From: PCC-7336 sp039817825
GTDB lineage: Bacteria; Cyanobacteriota; Cyanobacteriia; Thermostichales; PCC-7336
DNA: 40,926 bases
Reading direction: 5' to 3'
Assembly (NCBI GenBank): GCA_039817825.1
Contig: JBCBVA010000021.1
Coordinates: forward strand, 1 to 40,926
The notes beneath the pieces were generated by a model, which ran no database searches, was not told where the DNA came from, and saw only the letters and a program-made list of their open reading frames with translations. Shown one piece after another: positions 8,395 through 17,176 of this stretch. The position numbers and the translations under genes were made by a program. Every line of letters begins with the position of its first letter. Positions within the stretch are counted from its first letter, which is position 1.

Positions 8395-9489
8395 ATGTTG
8401 CGAGCTGGAATTGTAGGGCTGCCAAACGTTGGGAAATCGACCTTATTTAACGCGTTGTGCGAAAACGCCAAGGCAGAGGCCGCGAACTTTCCCTTCTGCA
8501 CCATCGAACCCAATGTCGGTTTGGTTTCAGTTCCCGATCCTCGCTTGCAGGTGCTCTCCGACATCAGTCAGTCCAAGCAGGTGGTTCCTAGCCGCATCGA
8601 GTTTGTGGACATCGCTGGCTTGGTCGAAGGGGCCAGCCAAGGGCAGGGGCTGGGCAATCAGTTTCTGTCGCATATTCGCCAGGTCGATGCGATCGTGCAG
8701 GTGGTGCGCTGCTTTGACGATCCCAATGTGGTGCACGTGTCTGGGTCGGTCGATCCAGTACGAGATGCTGCTGTTATCAATCTGGAGCTAGCTCTGGCGG
8801 ACCTGGCTCAAATCGAGCGACGGATGGAACGGCTGCGCAAGCAGGCTAAAAGCGGCACCAAAGAAGCCCAAATTGAAATGGCAGCGCTGGAGCGATTGCA
8901 GGTGGTGCTGGACGAAGGAAAGCCCGCCCGTGCCGTAGAGCTGACCGAAGAGGAGGATGCTCTCATTAAGTCGTTAGGCATGTTGACCCGCAAGCGAATT
9001 ATCTATGCTGCCAATGTCTCGGAAGACGAACTGGCAACCGGCAATGAGTATGTCGAGACCGTCAAAGACATGGCGACCAGCGAGGGAGCGGGTGTTGTCA
9101 CGATTTCCGCTCAGGTAGAAGCAGAGTTGATCGAACTAGATGAGGCCGAACGGCAAGACTTTTTAGAGTCCCTTGGGGTAGACGAAGGGGGGTTGAAGTC
9201 TTTGGTACGGGCAACGTACGAGCTGCTGGGGTTACAGACCTACTTCACCTCAGGAGAAAAGGAAACCCGAGCTTGGACGATTCCAGCGGGTGCCACCGCT
9301 CCGCAGGCGGCTGGAGTGATTCACTCGGACTTCGAACGAGGCTTCATCAAAGCTGAAACCGTCGCCTATAAAGACTTAGTTGAAACGGGCTCAATATCTG
9401 CGGCCAAAGAGAAAGGGCTGGTGCGCAGCGAAGGTAAAGAGTACATGGTGAATGAGGGGGATGTTATCTTGTTCCGGTTTAACGTCTAG
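8395..9489 (+). CDS. ychF: Redox-regulated ATPase YchF (Obg-like)
   Basis: A full-length 364-residue member of the YchF/OLA1 subfamily of Obg P-loop proteins, which prefer ATP over GTP and associate with ribosomes. The P-loop is GLPNVGKST at residues 8-16. It is followed by NFPFCTIEPNVG, the switch II motif VDIAGLVEGAS and a coiled-coil insertion rich in Glu/Arg (about 140-180). The C-terminal TGS domain ends with the typical KEYMVNEGDVILFRFNV. The start at 8395 places the conserved LRAGIVGLPN block at residue 2. coaD follows 81 bp downstream on the same strand, so co-transcription is possible. Confidence 0.96.
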   Translation: MLRAGIVGLPNVGKSTLFNALCENAKAEAANFPFCTIEPNVGLVSVPDPRLQVLSDISQSKQVVPSRIEFVDIAGLVEGASQGQGLGNQFLSHIRQVDAIVQVVRCFDDPNVVHVSGSVDPVRDAAVINLELALADLAQIERRMERLRKQAKSGTKEAQIEMAALERLQVVLDEGKPARAVELTEEEDALIKSLGMLTRKRIIYAANVSEDELATGNEYVETVKDMATSEGAGVVTISAQVEAELIELDEAERQDFLESLGVDEGGLKSLVRATYELLGLQTYFTSGEKETRAWTIPAGATAPQAAGVIHSDFERGFIKAETVAYKDLVETGSISAAKEKGLVRSEGKEYMVNEGDVILFRFNV

Positions 9490-9570
9490 CGATCGCAACT
9501 GCCCTCAAAGAGCCCACTCCCCGGAGCCCTCAACATTCGACTTCCGCTTACACAGTTGCTAGGACTCAGT

Positions 9571-10053
9571 ATGATTGCGCTATATCCCGGCAGTTTCGAT
9601 CCAGTCACGTTTGGCCATTTAGACATCATCAAACGAGCTGCCCGCCTGTTCGATCTCCTCATTGTTGCTGTCCTCAAAAACCCGAATAAACAACCGTTAT
9701 TCACCATCGAGCAACGGCTGCTGCAGATTGCAACCGCCACCCAGCAATGGCCTAATGTTGAGGTCTCTACATTTGAGGGACTCACTGTCACTCACGCCCG
9801 CCAGCAGGATGCTACTGTTTTGATTCGCGGTTTACGAGCGGTGTCAGATTTTGAGTTCGAGCTACAAATGGCTCACACCAATAAAACCTTGGAGCCTGAA
9901 CTAGAGACTATTTTTCTATCCTGCTCGACAGAACATAGCTTTCTCAGCAGCAGTGTCGTGAAAGAAATTGCTCGGTATGGTGGCCCGATCGAGCATCTCG
10001 TGCCCAAAAACGTTCGACTGGATTTGGAATCTGCATTTCAGCAGCGATCGTAG
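9571..10053 (+). CDS. coaD: Phosphopantetheine adenylyltransferase
   Basis: A 160-residue nucleotidyltransferase that transfers AMP from ATP to 4'-phosphopantetheine, the penultimate step in coenzyme A synthesis. Starting at the ATG at 9571 gives the family N-terminus ALYPGSFDPVTFGH, in which the T-x-G-H motif (13-16) binds ATP. Also visible are LIVAVLKNPNK, LIRGLRAVSDFEFE with its substrate-binding residues, and the second nucleotide motif SFLSSSVVKE. A TTG five codons upstream (9556) is in frame but would not fit the family. It follows ychF and converges on the gene at 10113. Confidence 0.96.
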   Translation: MIALYPGSFDPVTFGHLDIIKRAARLFDLLIVAVLKNPNKQPLFTIEQRLLQIATATQQWPNVEVSTFEGLTVTHARQQDATVLIRGLRAVSDFEFELQMAHTNKTLEPELETIFLSCSTEHSFLSSSVVKEIARYGGPIEHLVPKNVRLDLESAFQQRS

Positions 10054-10112
10054 CTTTGTTTCGAAATGCTATTGCCCCCAAGTGCAACACTGAGTGAACA
10101 CCCTCAATATTG

Positions 10113-10424
10113 TCACGCCTCTTCAAGAACACTAGACAATGCGAGTGGGAGCGCCTGCCACAAACTAAACTCTCGCTCTTCTTCCACCAAAAAACAGTCA
10201 ATGCCACAGGCAGAATCCTTGGCATAGCTGGAGAGAGCTAGTGCTTTACCTGCAAATGTGACCTTGCGAAAATAATATTTGTTTTTATATGCGACACCTT
10301 CCAAGACTTGGGACCCTAGCCGGAAAGTTTGCTTAGTGATGGTATCTGCCTTCAGGATCACATTAGTCACCACACTGGGCTGCGTCGCTGACACGAACCG
10401 GTCAACGTAAATTAATGTACCCAT
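10113..10424 (-). CDS. Hypothetical protein
   Basis: I do not recognise this 103-residue protein. It starts at an ATG at 10422-10424 and reads as soluble and beta-rich in its first half (LIYVDRFVSATQPSVVTNVI, then TFRLGSQVL and NKYYFRKVTFAG). It has two cysteines in CGIDC and an acidic VEEERE segment toward the end. There is no signal peptide or membrane span. No clear ribosome binding site precedes the ATG. It converges on coaD, and the upstream region to 10658 shows no other gene. It looks like genuine coding sequence of unknown function. Confidence 0.55.
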   Translation of the reverse strand: MGTLIYVDRFVSATQPSVVTNVILKADTITKQTFRLGSQVLEGVAYKNKYYFRKVTFAGKALALSSYAKDSACGIDCFLVEEEREFSLWQALPLALSSVLEEA

Positions 10425-10658
10425 CCGAAGAGAAAGATACGCAAAAATACTGAATATATTTGTGTAATAAGTTTCAGGTGATTAAGCGTCTTGCTATACC
10501 AGTTGGACCTGTGGCGCTACCGGGCTGAATTCAATCGCTCTTATCACCAGCTCCACAGCAATGGCTGTACCACTGCTATGTCTAAGCACGCTATGTCTGC
10601 TGATATCCATTCGTATGTTCTGGCAATTCCGCTCGGACAAAGCGGAGAACACATTCGA

Positions 10659-10829
10659 CTAGCGTTTCAAGCTTTTTCGAAACCGAGGAGAGGCAATCAT
10701 GAACATGGGCCATAGCCCTACAAGCAGCCAGCGACCCGCGCCACGATAACTTCTACGAGTGTTCCTGGCAATGACATAGCAGCCACAGACATAAAAGACG
10801 CACAGTCCAGCAGCGATCGCGGTACTCAT
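10659..10829 (-). CDS. Small two-helix membrane protein, unknown function
   Basis: A 56-residue frame with an ATG at 10827-10829 and a TAG stop at 10659-10661. Residues 3-21 form a hydrophobic helix (AIAAGLCVFYVCGCYVIA). A basic loop follows (RNTRRSYRGAGR), then a second hydrophobic helix (WLLVGLWPMFMIA, 34-46) and a basic tail (RFRKSLKR). This two-span, positive-loop design is what a real small membrane protein looks like and is unlikely from random sequence. It lies 170 bp downstream of ndhJ on the same strand, so it may be the last gene of the ndhCKJ transcript. I do not recognise a family. The ribosome binding site is weak (AGG about ten bases upstream). Confidence 0.6.
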   Translation of the reverse strand: MSTAIAAGLCVFYVCGCYVIARNTRRSYRGAGRWLLVGLWPMFMIASPRFRKSLKR

Positions 10830-10999
10830 AAGGATTACCTACAGCAGTCAAAGACTATCCAGGCCACTGAGAATACGTCCCAGGACACACTCCCTCGAAC
10901 AAGCACAGAAGACAGTCTTCCATTTATCTGAGACTAAGCCTATACATAGCCCTCCAGGGAGGACAGGAAGAAGAAGAGGCGAAAGAAACAGACCAATCG
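10830..10999. other. Gap between ndhJ and the small membrane protein gene
   Basis: The plus strand has a long purine-rich tract (about 10957-10990), which is polypyrimidine on the transcribed strand just past the ndhJ stop. A small CCTCC/GGAGG inverted repeat lies at about 10949-10960. No terminator with a clear T-run is present. Confidence 0.35.
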
Positions 11000-11524
11000 C
11001 TAATACGCGTCCTGCAACTCATAAAAGTCAGGAGTCACATAATCCTTTCGCATGGGCCAGCCCACCCAATCCTCCGGCATCAAGATGCGTTTCAGGTTGG
11101 GATGCCCTTCGTAGATGATGCCATACATGTCGTAGGTTTCGCGCTCTTGCCAGTCAGCAGTCTTCCAGATCCAGTACATGGACGGAACGCGGGGATCGTC
11201 TCTCGGCACAAACACCTTGATGCGCAGCTCTTCGGGGCGTTCGGCTCGATCGGATAGCTTGGTCAAATGATAGGTGCTGACTAAATCCTTACCGGGCCCC
11301 AAATCGTAACCACATTGACACTGCAGGTAGTTGTAGCCCATGCCGTATATCAGTTTGGCGATGATAGGCAGCACTTCCCGAGACAGAGAGATCATCTCGA
11401 CATTGCGATGATCGCGGCCCAAGAACTCGTGCTCGAAGCCGTTTTCACTCAGAAACTGGGATACAGGTCCGCGATCAAGGGATTCGCCCCCATCCTGCAC
11501 AGCTACATCGGTAGTCTCGCTCAT
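11000..11524 (-). CDS. ndhJ: NDH-1 subunit J
   Basis: The 174-residue 30-kDa-type subunit of the cyanobacterial NDH-1 complex, part of the peripheral arm that takes electrons from ferredoxin in the thylakoid membrane. Family landmarks are NYLQCQCGYDLGPGKDLVSTYHL in the middle, the block RVPSMYWIWKTADWQERETYDMYGI, and the C-terminal LKRILMPEDWVGWPMRKDY. Its start codon abuts the ndhK stop with no gap (stop 11525-11527, start 11522-11524), as expected for a translationally linked ndhC-ndhK-ndhJ operon. Length is normal. Confidence 0.97.
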   Translation of the reverse strand: MSETTDVAVQDGGESLDRGPVSQFLSENGFEHEFLGRDHRNVEMISLSREVLPIIAKLIYGMGYNYLQCQCGYDLGPGKDLVSTYHLTKLSDRAERPEELRIKVFVPRDDPRVPSMYWIWKTADWQERETYDMYGIIYEGHPNLKRILMPEDWVGWPMRKDYVTPDFYELQDAY

Positions 11525-12277
11525 TTACTGTCCGGCCTCCTGCGCCAATTTCTCGGGTTGTGCTGACTTGATGGCTTCCGGAACTTCGATTCCGTACATC
11601 GCTGCCAGCTCGGGGGGAGGAGCCTGGCGGGTCGCAGCTTCTAGATACTCACCAGTCAAAATTTCGGGTACTGGCTTGAGTTCGTGCGGTACAGAGTAGT
11701 ACCGATGGGTGGGCATCTTGTTACCCAACTCTCGCATATCTTCCGCCGACATCTTCTTACGCAATTTGATGATGGCATCCATGATGGCTTCCGGTCGGGG
11801 AGGGCAGCCAGGGATATAGACATCAACCGGGATGAGCTTATCCACTCCACGTACAGTGGTATACGAGTCTGTGCTAAACATGCCACCGGTAATCGTGCAA
11901 GCGCCCATTGCGATAACGTACTTGGGCTCGGGCATCTGCTGGTACAACTTCACCAGGGCTGGCGCCATTTTCATGGTGACAGTGCCGGCAGTGATGATCA
12001 GGTCGGCCTGGCGGGGCGAGGAACGGGGCAACAGTCCAAAGCGATCGAAGTCAAACCGCGATCCAATCATGGCAGCGAATTCGATGAAGCAGCAGCTCGT
12101 GCCATATAACAGAGGCCAGACGCTAGACATCTTGGCCCAACTGTAAAGATCGTTGATGGTGGTCAGAATGACATTGTTGGATAGGTCGGACGTAACCTGC
12201 GGCTTCTCCACCGGAAACTGCAGCTCCTTCTGGGGATTGGCCCCGAGAGCATCCGATTCAGACGGCGTCATGACCAT
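11525..12277 (-). CDS. ndhK: NDH-1 subunit K (Fe-S)
   Basis: The 250-residue subunit that holds the terminal 4Fe-4S cluster (N2) of NDH-1 next to the plastoquinone site. The cluster ligands are visible: adjacent Cys62-Cys63 in GTSCCFIEFA, one cysteine in MGACTITGGMF, and one in VYIPGCPPRPE. ndhC overlaps its 5' end. The ATG at 12277 gives a 10-bp overlap. A second ATG two codons later (12271) would form an exact ATGA stop/start overlap with the ndhC TGA, which also fits coupled translation. The C-terminal tail after about residue 215 is the variable cyanobacterial extension. Confidence 0.97.
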   Translation of the reverse strand: MVMTPSESDALGANPQKELQFPVEKPQVTSDLSNNVILTTINDLYSWAKMSSVWPLLYGTSCCFIEFAAMIGSRFDFDRFGLLPRSSPRQADLIITAGTVTMKMAPALVKLYQQMPEPKYVIAMGACTITGGMFSTDSYTTVRGVDKLIPVDVYIPGCPPRPEAIMDAIIKLRKKMSAEDMRELGNKMPTHRYYSVPHELKPVPEILTGEYLEAATRQAPPPELAAMYGIEVPEAIKSAQPEKLAQEAGQ

Positions 12278-12630
12278 TCCAGCGCTCCTTTTCTCCAGGC
12301 GTATACGAGTCCAAAAATCAGAATTGTGATGAAGACGATCGCTTCAACGAAGGCGAGCAGCCCCAACTTGTGGAAAGCCACTGCCCAGGGGTATAGAAAC
12401 ACGGTCTCAACGTCAAACACGACGAAGACCAGAGCGAACATGTAATACCGAATGTTGAATTGAATCCAGGCCCCCCCTTGAGGCTCCATTCCGGATTCAT
12501 AGGTGGTCAGTCGCAGACCGCTGCGCTGTTTCGGGCTCAGCAAATATCCTGCTGTCAGGGCAACCGCCGATAGCGTGCCGCACAATAGCAAGAACACGAG
12601 AAAGTAGTCGTAACCGGTCAGAACAAACAC
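12268..12630 (-). CDS. ndhC: NDH-1 subunit 3
   Basis: A 120-residue integral membrane subunit of NDH-1 with three hydrophobic helices (about 8-30, 62-82 and 90-110). The family signature is seen in TTYESGMEPQGGAWIQFNIRYYMFAL and VVFDVETVFLYPWA; the loop between helices 1 and 2 lies near the quinone channel. It is the first gene of the ndhC-ndhK-ndhJ cluster, whose promoter must lie in 12631-12884, where I see no other gene. Length is normal. Confidence 0.97.
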   Translation of the reverse strand: MFVLTGYDYFLVFLLLCGTLSAVALTAGYLLSPKQRSGLRLTTYESGMEPQGGAWIQFNIRYYMFALVFVVFDVETVFLYPWAVAFHKLGLLAFVEAIVFITILIFGLVYAWRKGALEWS

Positions 12631-12884
12631 TCGGCCTTCGTCACATTGCTTAACGACTCGTACTTCAGTATATGCACAGTCCTACATAGGGATAGGACAT
12701 TTGCGGCAATCTCTAGAAATGACCGATGGCTTCTCAGAACTAGCACCGTATGGATAGATCCAGAAAAACGCTCCACGCCATCTGAAGCACGCAAGAGATG
12801 AACGTGTAGGGGCCATTCACGGAACGAGGCAGCGCTAACACTGGTAATAGGCTTTTGCACCAGAAGGTCACGCAGAGTGACGGA

Positions 12885-13274
12885 CTATTCCGCCTCTACC
12901 ATGGCTTTGTAGTCTTCCGCAGACATGGTTTCGTCCATATCATCGGGATTGCTTAGGGAGACTTTGAATAACCAGGCATCGCCGTAGGGGTCATCAGCGA
13001 TACTTTCGGGACTGTCCACCATGGCTTCATTCACGGCAACGACGGTGCCGCTAACAGGAGCGTAAAGATCTTCGACGGCTTTGACCGATTCAACAGAACC
13101 GATGGTGTCTCCCTTTTCGACGTCATCCCCTTCGTCAGGCAGACCCACAAAGACAATATCGCCTAGTTGATCGACGGCAAATGCCGTGATGCCGATTGTC
13201 GCGACGTTATCTTCAACCAGCAAGTACTCGTGCGAGTCAACGTAGCGAAGAGTTTCTGGATAATCCAGGGCCAT
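12885..13274 (-). CDS. gcvH: Glycine cleavage system H protein
   Basis: A 129-residue lipoyl carrier that shuttles the aminomethyl group between the P and T proteins of glycine cleavage, which matters in photorespiration. The lipoylated lysine lies in SVESVKAVEDLYAP. Flanking landmarks are the opening YPETLRYVDSHEYL, GDIVFVGLPDEGD, and GDAWLFKVSLSNP near the end. I chose the ATG at 13272-13274 because it has AAGGAAG about ten bases upstream and matches the family length. The frame is open to a further ATG at 13337 that would add 21 unlike residues. The genes for the P and T proteins are not in this window. Confidence 0.95.
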   Translation of the reverse strand: MALDYPETLRYVDSHEYLLVEDNVATIGITAFAVDQLGDIVFVGLPDEGDDVEKGDTIGSVESVKAVEDLYAPVSGTVVAVNEAMVDSPESIADDPYGDAWLFKVSLSNPDDMDETMSAEDYKAMVEAE

Positions 13275-13370
13275 GGGACGATGCTTCCTTACGCTCAAAA
13301 TCACCGGCCAGTTGGGCTGTGTGCTCGCAACCGCCATTCAGGATTAAACCTCGGAATTTGTCTCGCCGTC

Positions 13371-13400
13371 AAAACCCGTCATTCCAATCTGTAATGACGG
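13371..13400 (-). terminator. Terminator after the PD-(D/E)XK gene
   Basis: A perfect 8-bp stem (CCGTCATT at 13376-13383 pairing with AATGACGG at 13393-13400, 9-nt loop) is followed on the minus strand by GTTTTG. It lies between the stop at 13462 and the gcvH start, which suggests gcvH is transcribed separately. Confidence 0.6.
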
Positions 13401-13461
13401 CCCCTTTCTGCAAGCATTCCCAGGGCAAGCGGGAGAAGCCAACAGAGTGGGTCTCATAAGG

Positions 13462-14931
13462 CTATTCGCAATCCAACAGTTCCGGATCGGCCCGCACTTG
13501 AACGTCCATCTGGCGCAGCAATCGGAGGGAAGCTTCTGAGCCGTCAATATGTTCGTCTGAGGTCAGCCAAAAGGTGGCTATGCCTAAATCGGCTAAGAAC
13601 GCGATATATTCCCCCAGCGGAGGGCGATCGAATACGGCAGCTTTAACCACAGAGAATCCCCGTTCCACCCACGGAGCAGCCGCAAAGCGCTCGTAATAGA
13701 ACAATTGGCCGATAGTCTCTTGTATACTTTCGGCCATGTCTTGGTGATAGAGCAGCTTGACCTCTGCCAACAATACGCGGTTGTCCTTGACGGCCAGGAA
13801 ATCAAAAAATTGCCGATCTTCTCTGACCTCAATCCCCGCTAAGCGGAACCAACGGCGAAACTGGCGCAGCAATTCGTTGTGTTTTGGAGTGCGCTCTAAT
13901 TGGCGGCGACGGCGACGTTCGGCCATCAGCGGATCGCACAGATCGCCGGAGGGCAAGCCACTGCTAGCGTAGTCAGGGGGTTCGTCAGGGTCGAGTAAGA
14001 TATGCCCCCCAATGGGTTGTGGTAGTAGTTGGGGGATTGACCAGCTACTGAGTCGATCGGCATCTCGTTCGAATGGGTCGAAGTCCGGTACCGACTCCCG
14101 TTGGTCGGCAGCTGTCAACATGGCGTGGTTGAGGGGAGAGTCGGGGTTGACATCAAAAATCTGGCGTAGTTGCCACCCCGGCAGCCCTAAGTCATCCGCA
14201 AATTGCTCGGGTGAAATCACCTCGCGGTTTCGGTTCAAGGATTCGTTGGCAAAGTAGAGGGCTGCGATCGCCGGATAGACGGGTATGGGATGATTGGCGG
14301 GTACCAGCATGTTCCACATGGCTTCGGTCCAATCGATGCGGAACACTTCGGCTTCGGAACCGCTGCCCACCACCTGAAGCATTTTGGGGAAGCCTGGCTG
14401 CCATCCACACGGGTGGTCGTCAAATCGACAGCGTTGCCGTCCCTGATCGACTGTCATGGGAAAGCTGCCGTCGTAGAATCGCAGCGGGCAGACGTCGCGA
14501 TCTCCATTTAAAAATTCTTCATCCCGCCACATGCTGGGGGAACTGGCGTGGCAACCGATACCGGATTGACCGTTACAAGCTTTGAGCCAGCGGCGCTCCC
14601 AATAATGCTCGGTCGCGGACTGCGGCAGAATGGGCTGAGGCACACCGCGCATATCGTAATTGAACAGAGGCCAAATTAGCTCGGTGCCATCTTGCAAGTG
14701 AGGCAGGTTGGGATGAGACTTACGGTAAAACGAATCGCAAATATCGGTGGCAATCTCCGCCAGGGTCATGCCTTTTGAATCTCCGATCCAGGGCAGGCGA
14801 TCGTCCGAGTGGATGGCCAATGCTACTTCTAGGCCTTGAGGGTGAAACCCCATTGCAGAGCGACTGTACCGATGCAGTAATTGCATCGCCTGTAAGAATA
14901 AGTCGTAGCGGCGAACCAGAATCGCGGCCAT
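13462..14931 (-). CDS. Putative PD-(D/E)XK nuclease-like protein with unrecognised N-terminus
   Basis: I do not recognise the whole 489-residue protein, but residues about 347-460 resemble a PD-(D/E)XK nuclease core. A helix with a Glu (TPKHNELLRQFRRWFRLAG, 348-366) is followed by FFDFLAV with Asp377, then LLAEVK with Glu390 and Lys392, then a helix QETIGQLFYY (404-413), which matches the Q..xQL..Y element common in restriction-type and Holliday-junction-type nucleases. The N-terminal 340 residues hold spaced cysteines (119, 127, 148, 168, 175) that could bind metal, and no domain I can name. The start is an ATG at 14929-14931. The gene stands alone between gcvH and eno, with its own likely terminator. 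Nuclease activity and any defence or repair role are inference. Confidence 0.7.
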   Translation of the reverse strand: MAAILVRRYDLFLQAMQLLHRYSRSAMGFHPQGLEVALAIHSDDRLPWIGDSKGMTLAEIATDICDSFYRKSHPNLPHLQDGTELIWPLFNYDMRGVPQPILPQSATEHYWERRWLKACNGQSGIGCHASSPSMWRDEEFLNGDRDVCPLRFYDGSFPMTVDQGRQRCRFDDHPCGWQPGFPKMLQVVGSGSEAEVFRIDWTEAMWNMLVPANHPIPVYPAIAALYFANESLNRNREVISPEQFADDLGLPGWQLRQIFDVNPDSPLNHAMLTAADQRESVPDFDPFERDADRLSSWSIPQLLPQPIGGHILLDPDEPPDYASSGLPSGDLCDPLMAERRRRRQLERTPKHNELLRQFRRWFRLAGIEVREDRQFFDFLAVKDNRVLLAEVKLLYHQDMAESIQETIGQLFYYERFAAAPWVERGFSVVKAAVFDRPPLGEYIAFLADLGIATFWLTSDEHIDGSEASLRLLRQMDVQVRADPELLDCE

Positions 14932-15619
14932 AGCCGAGCATCACACGAATCGAATTATTGGCTCCGTAGCCAGACAGCTGCGCGCTCCATTTGGAGTCGC
15001 ACGTGTCCCGCGGCTCAGCATACCCATGTAGCAAAGCAGAGCTGCAGGCAGGTCGTTCCCCTAGCAAATTGCCATTCCAGGCAGATTAAATGCCTGTGGC
15101 TTCAGTGCTCGAAGGAATTGACGCTGCCTACCTCAATCATTCAAGTCCAGCCCTCAAATTTCGGCAACTGAATTCACGAGGGTGATGGCATCAGTGCAAG
15201 ATTTCCCCGATTCTATGTCAGTTCAGAGGAGCTAATTGAGTGAGACTTTTTCCTCGCAGCACCCGCGTTAAAGTGGTCTGCACCGTTTTCCCCACTCAGG
15301 TGAAGGGCTAGGAATGAGGGAGAGCAAAATCAGATTGTCCAGGATAGCAACCAGACCAAACGGCAACACTAACTAGCAATTGTGAACACGAAATGGTTTT
15401 GCTGGTTGCTCAATTGTTACGGCACGATCGCCTGCTACTAGGTTTCAGTCAGTCAATCGGTGTGCGTTGGTGCCCGAGATCGCGCTCAGAAGCTGATTCT
15501 GGCAGGCTATTTATCGCGCGACGCATTTTCTGCAACTTGTCGTGCTGTTTGATGCTGAATGTACGGTTGGTGCATTACTCTTAGGAGCGGACTACGTAAC
15601 CAGAAACAGGAGACATTCG
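14932..15619. other. Intergenic region upstream of eno
   Basis: About 690 bp holding the divergent promoters of the nuclease-like gene and eno. A 31-codon frame at 15090-15185 is present on the plus strand but lacks a ribosome binding site. The frame of eno is open upstream to 15542, without family similarity. I see no RNA gene or repeat. Confidence 0.45.
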
Positions 15620-16894
15620 GTGGATACGGCGATCGAATTTATTACGGCACGAGAAATTCTGGATTCTCGCGGTCGACCGACTGTAGAAGCGGAAGTGTTT
15701 CTGGAAAGCGGCATTTCCGGTCTAGCGCAAGTACCCAGTGGCGCGTCTACCGGAAGCTTTGAGGCTCACGAACTGAGAGATGGCGATAACGAACGCTATG
15801 CCGGCAAAGGGGTACTGGCCGCTGTCTCGAATGTCGAAACGGTAATTGCTCCCGAACTCATCGGTCAGGACGTGTTGGAGCAAACCGACGTCGATCGCTT
15901 CATGATCGAGCTGGACGGGACTCAAAATAAGAGCAAGCTGGGTGCCAACGCCATTTTGGCAGTTTCGTTAGCTGCCGCTAAAGCAGGGGCTTCGCTAGTG
16001 GGTCTCCCCCTCTACCGCTACTTGGGTGGGCCTTTGGCCAATGTGCTGCCCGTTCCGTTGATGAATGTTTTAAACGGCGGTGCCCACGCCGACAACAACG
16101 TTGACATTCAAGAGTTCATGATTGTGCCGCTAGGGGCTCCAACGTTCAGTGAAGCGCTGCGATACGGAGCCGAGGTGTTTGCCGTCCTCAAAAGTATTTT
16201 GGGTAGCAAAGGACTGACCACTAGTGTGGGTGATGAAGGGGGGTTTGCCCCCAATTTGGGCTCAAATGCCGAAGCCCTCGATCTGTTGATGGCGGCGATC
16301 GAACAGGCCGGTTATACCCCTGGTCAAGACATTGCTCTGGCACTAGATGTGGCGTCTACTGAATTTTTCAGCAATGGCGTCTACACCTTTGAGGGTGCCG
16401 AGAAGTCTGCAGCAGATATGGTGGGCTACTACGAACAGTTGCTAGCGAAGTATCCTGTTGTCTCGATCGAAGATGGACTGGCTGAAGATGATTGGGCAAA
16501 TTGGGCATTGATGACCCAGCAAATTGGCGATCGCTGCCAGTTGGTAGGAGACGATCTGTTTGTCACCAATCCCGAGCGGCTGCAAAAAGGCATTGATACC
16601 GGTGCAGGCAACTCCATCCTGATCAAGCTGAATCAGATTGGCACGCTGACTGAAACGCTGCAGGCGATCGACTTGGCTACTCGCAACGGGTTTACCTCTG
16701 TTGTCAGCCACCGTTCTGGTGAGACAGAAGATACTACAATTGCCGATTTGGCTGTGGCCACCCGTGCTGGTCAAATTAAAACTGGTTCTCTATCTCGCAG
16801 CGAACGAATTGCGAAGTACAACCAACTTCTGCGCATTGAAGCTGAGCTGGGAGATGCAGCCGTCTATGCCGGTCGTTCCTTCGGCTTGTCCTAA
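15620..16894 (+). CDS. eno: Enolase
   Basis: A 424-residue glycolytic enzyme that interconverts 2-phosphoglycerate and phosphoenolpyruvate with Mg2+. The conserved blocks are complete: ITAREILDSRGRPTVE at the N-terminus, VPSGASTGSFEAHELRDGD (flexible catalytic loop), PLMNVLNGGAHADNNVDIQE, GDEGGFAPNL, SIEDGLAEDDW, LVGDDLFVTN, LIKLNQIGTLTE with the catalytic lysine, and SHRSGETEDTTIADLAVA. I chose the GTG at 15620 because AGGAGA lies about six bases upstream and conserved sequence begins at once. The frame is open for another 26 codons upstream, but these do not match the family. A terminator follows at 17036. Confidence 0.97.
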   Translation: MDTAIEFITAREILDSRGRPTVEAEVFLESGISGLAQVPSGASTGSFEAHELRDGDNERYAGKGVLAAVSNVETVIAPELIGQDVLEQTDVDRFMIELDGTQNKSKLGANAILAVSLAAAKAGASLVGLPLYRYLGGPLANVLPVPLMNVLNGGAHADNNVDIQEFMIVPLGAPTFSEALRYGAEVFAVLKSILGSKGLTTSVGDEGGFAPNLGSNAEALDLLMAAIEQAGYTPGQDIALALDVASTEFFSNGVYTFEGAEKSAADMVGYYEQLLAKYPVVSIEDGLAEDDWANWALMTQQIGDRCQLVGDDLFVTNPERLQKGIDTGAGNSILIKLNQIGTLTETLQAIDLATRNGFTSVVSHRSGETEDTTIADLAVATRAGQIKTGSLSRSERIAKYNQLLRIEAELGDAAVYAGRSFGLS

Positions 16895-17035
16895 GCCCAA
16901 TTGTCGGGCTTACTTTGGACGGATATCGCTAGTTTTCACAGACGCTGCAGTCAGCCCCTGGTGGGTTGATAGCAGATTGGCTATGCGTCGACGAACTATG
17001 TGTTGACACCCTAGGCGTTGATAGAGCACTAGAGA

Positions 17036-17060
17036 GACAGGGGAACCCCCTGTCGTTTTT
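17036..17060 (+). terminator. Rho-independent terminator after eno
   Basis: An 8-bp GC-rich stem (GACAGGGG at 17036-17043 with CCCCTGTC at 17047-17054) is followed by GTTTTT. It lies 142 bp past the eno stop and before the ComFB gene, so the latter likely has its own promoter. Confidence 0.8.
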
Positions 17061-17176
17061 GTTGACGCTCAAAATTAGTGTTAGGAACGTACGGGCAATC
17101 AGAGATCTGTCTGCGGGTAACCTCTGAGCATCTGGCAAGCGTGCAACGGGTGCGCTTCCGTCGAGTGTATGGAGAA

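Noticed and set aside
12618..12860. 80-codon minus-strand frame overlapping the ndhC start
   Set aside because: Composition is not protein-like, it overlaps ndhC, and it fills the only possible ndhCKJ promoter region.
15090..15185. 31-codon plus-strand frame upstream of eno
   Set aside because: No ribosome binding site; sequence only weakly protein-like.
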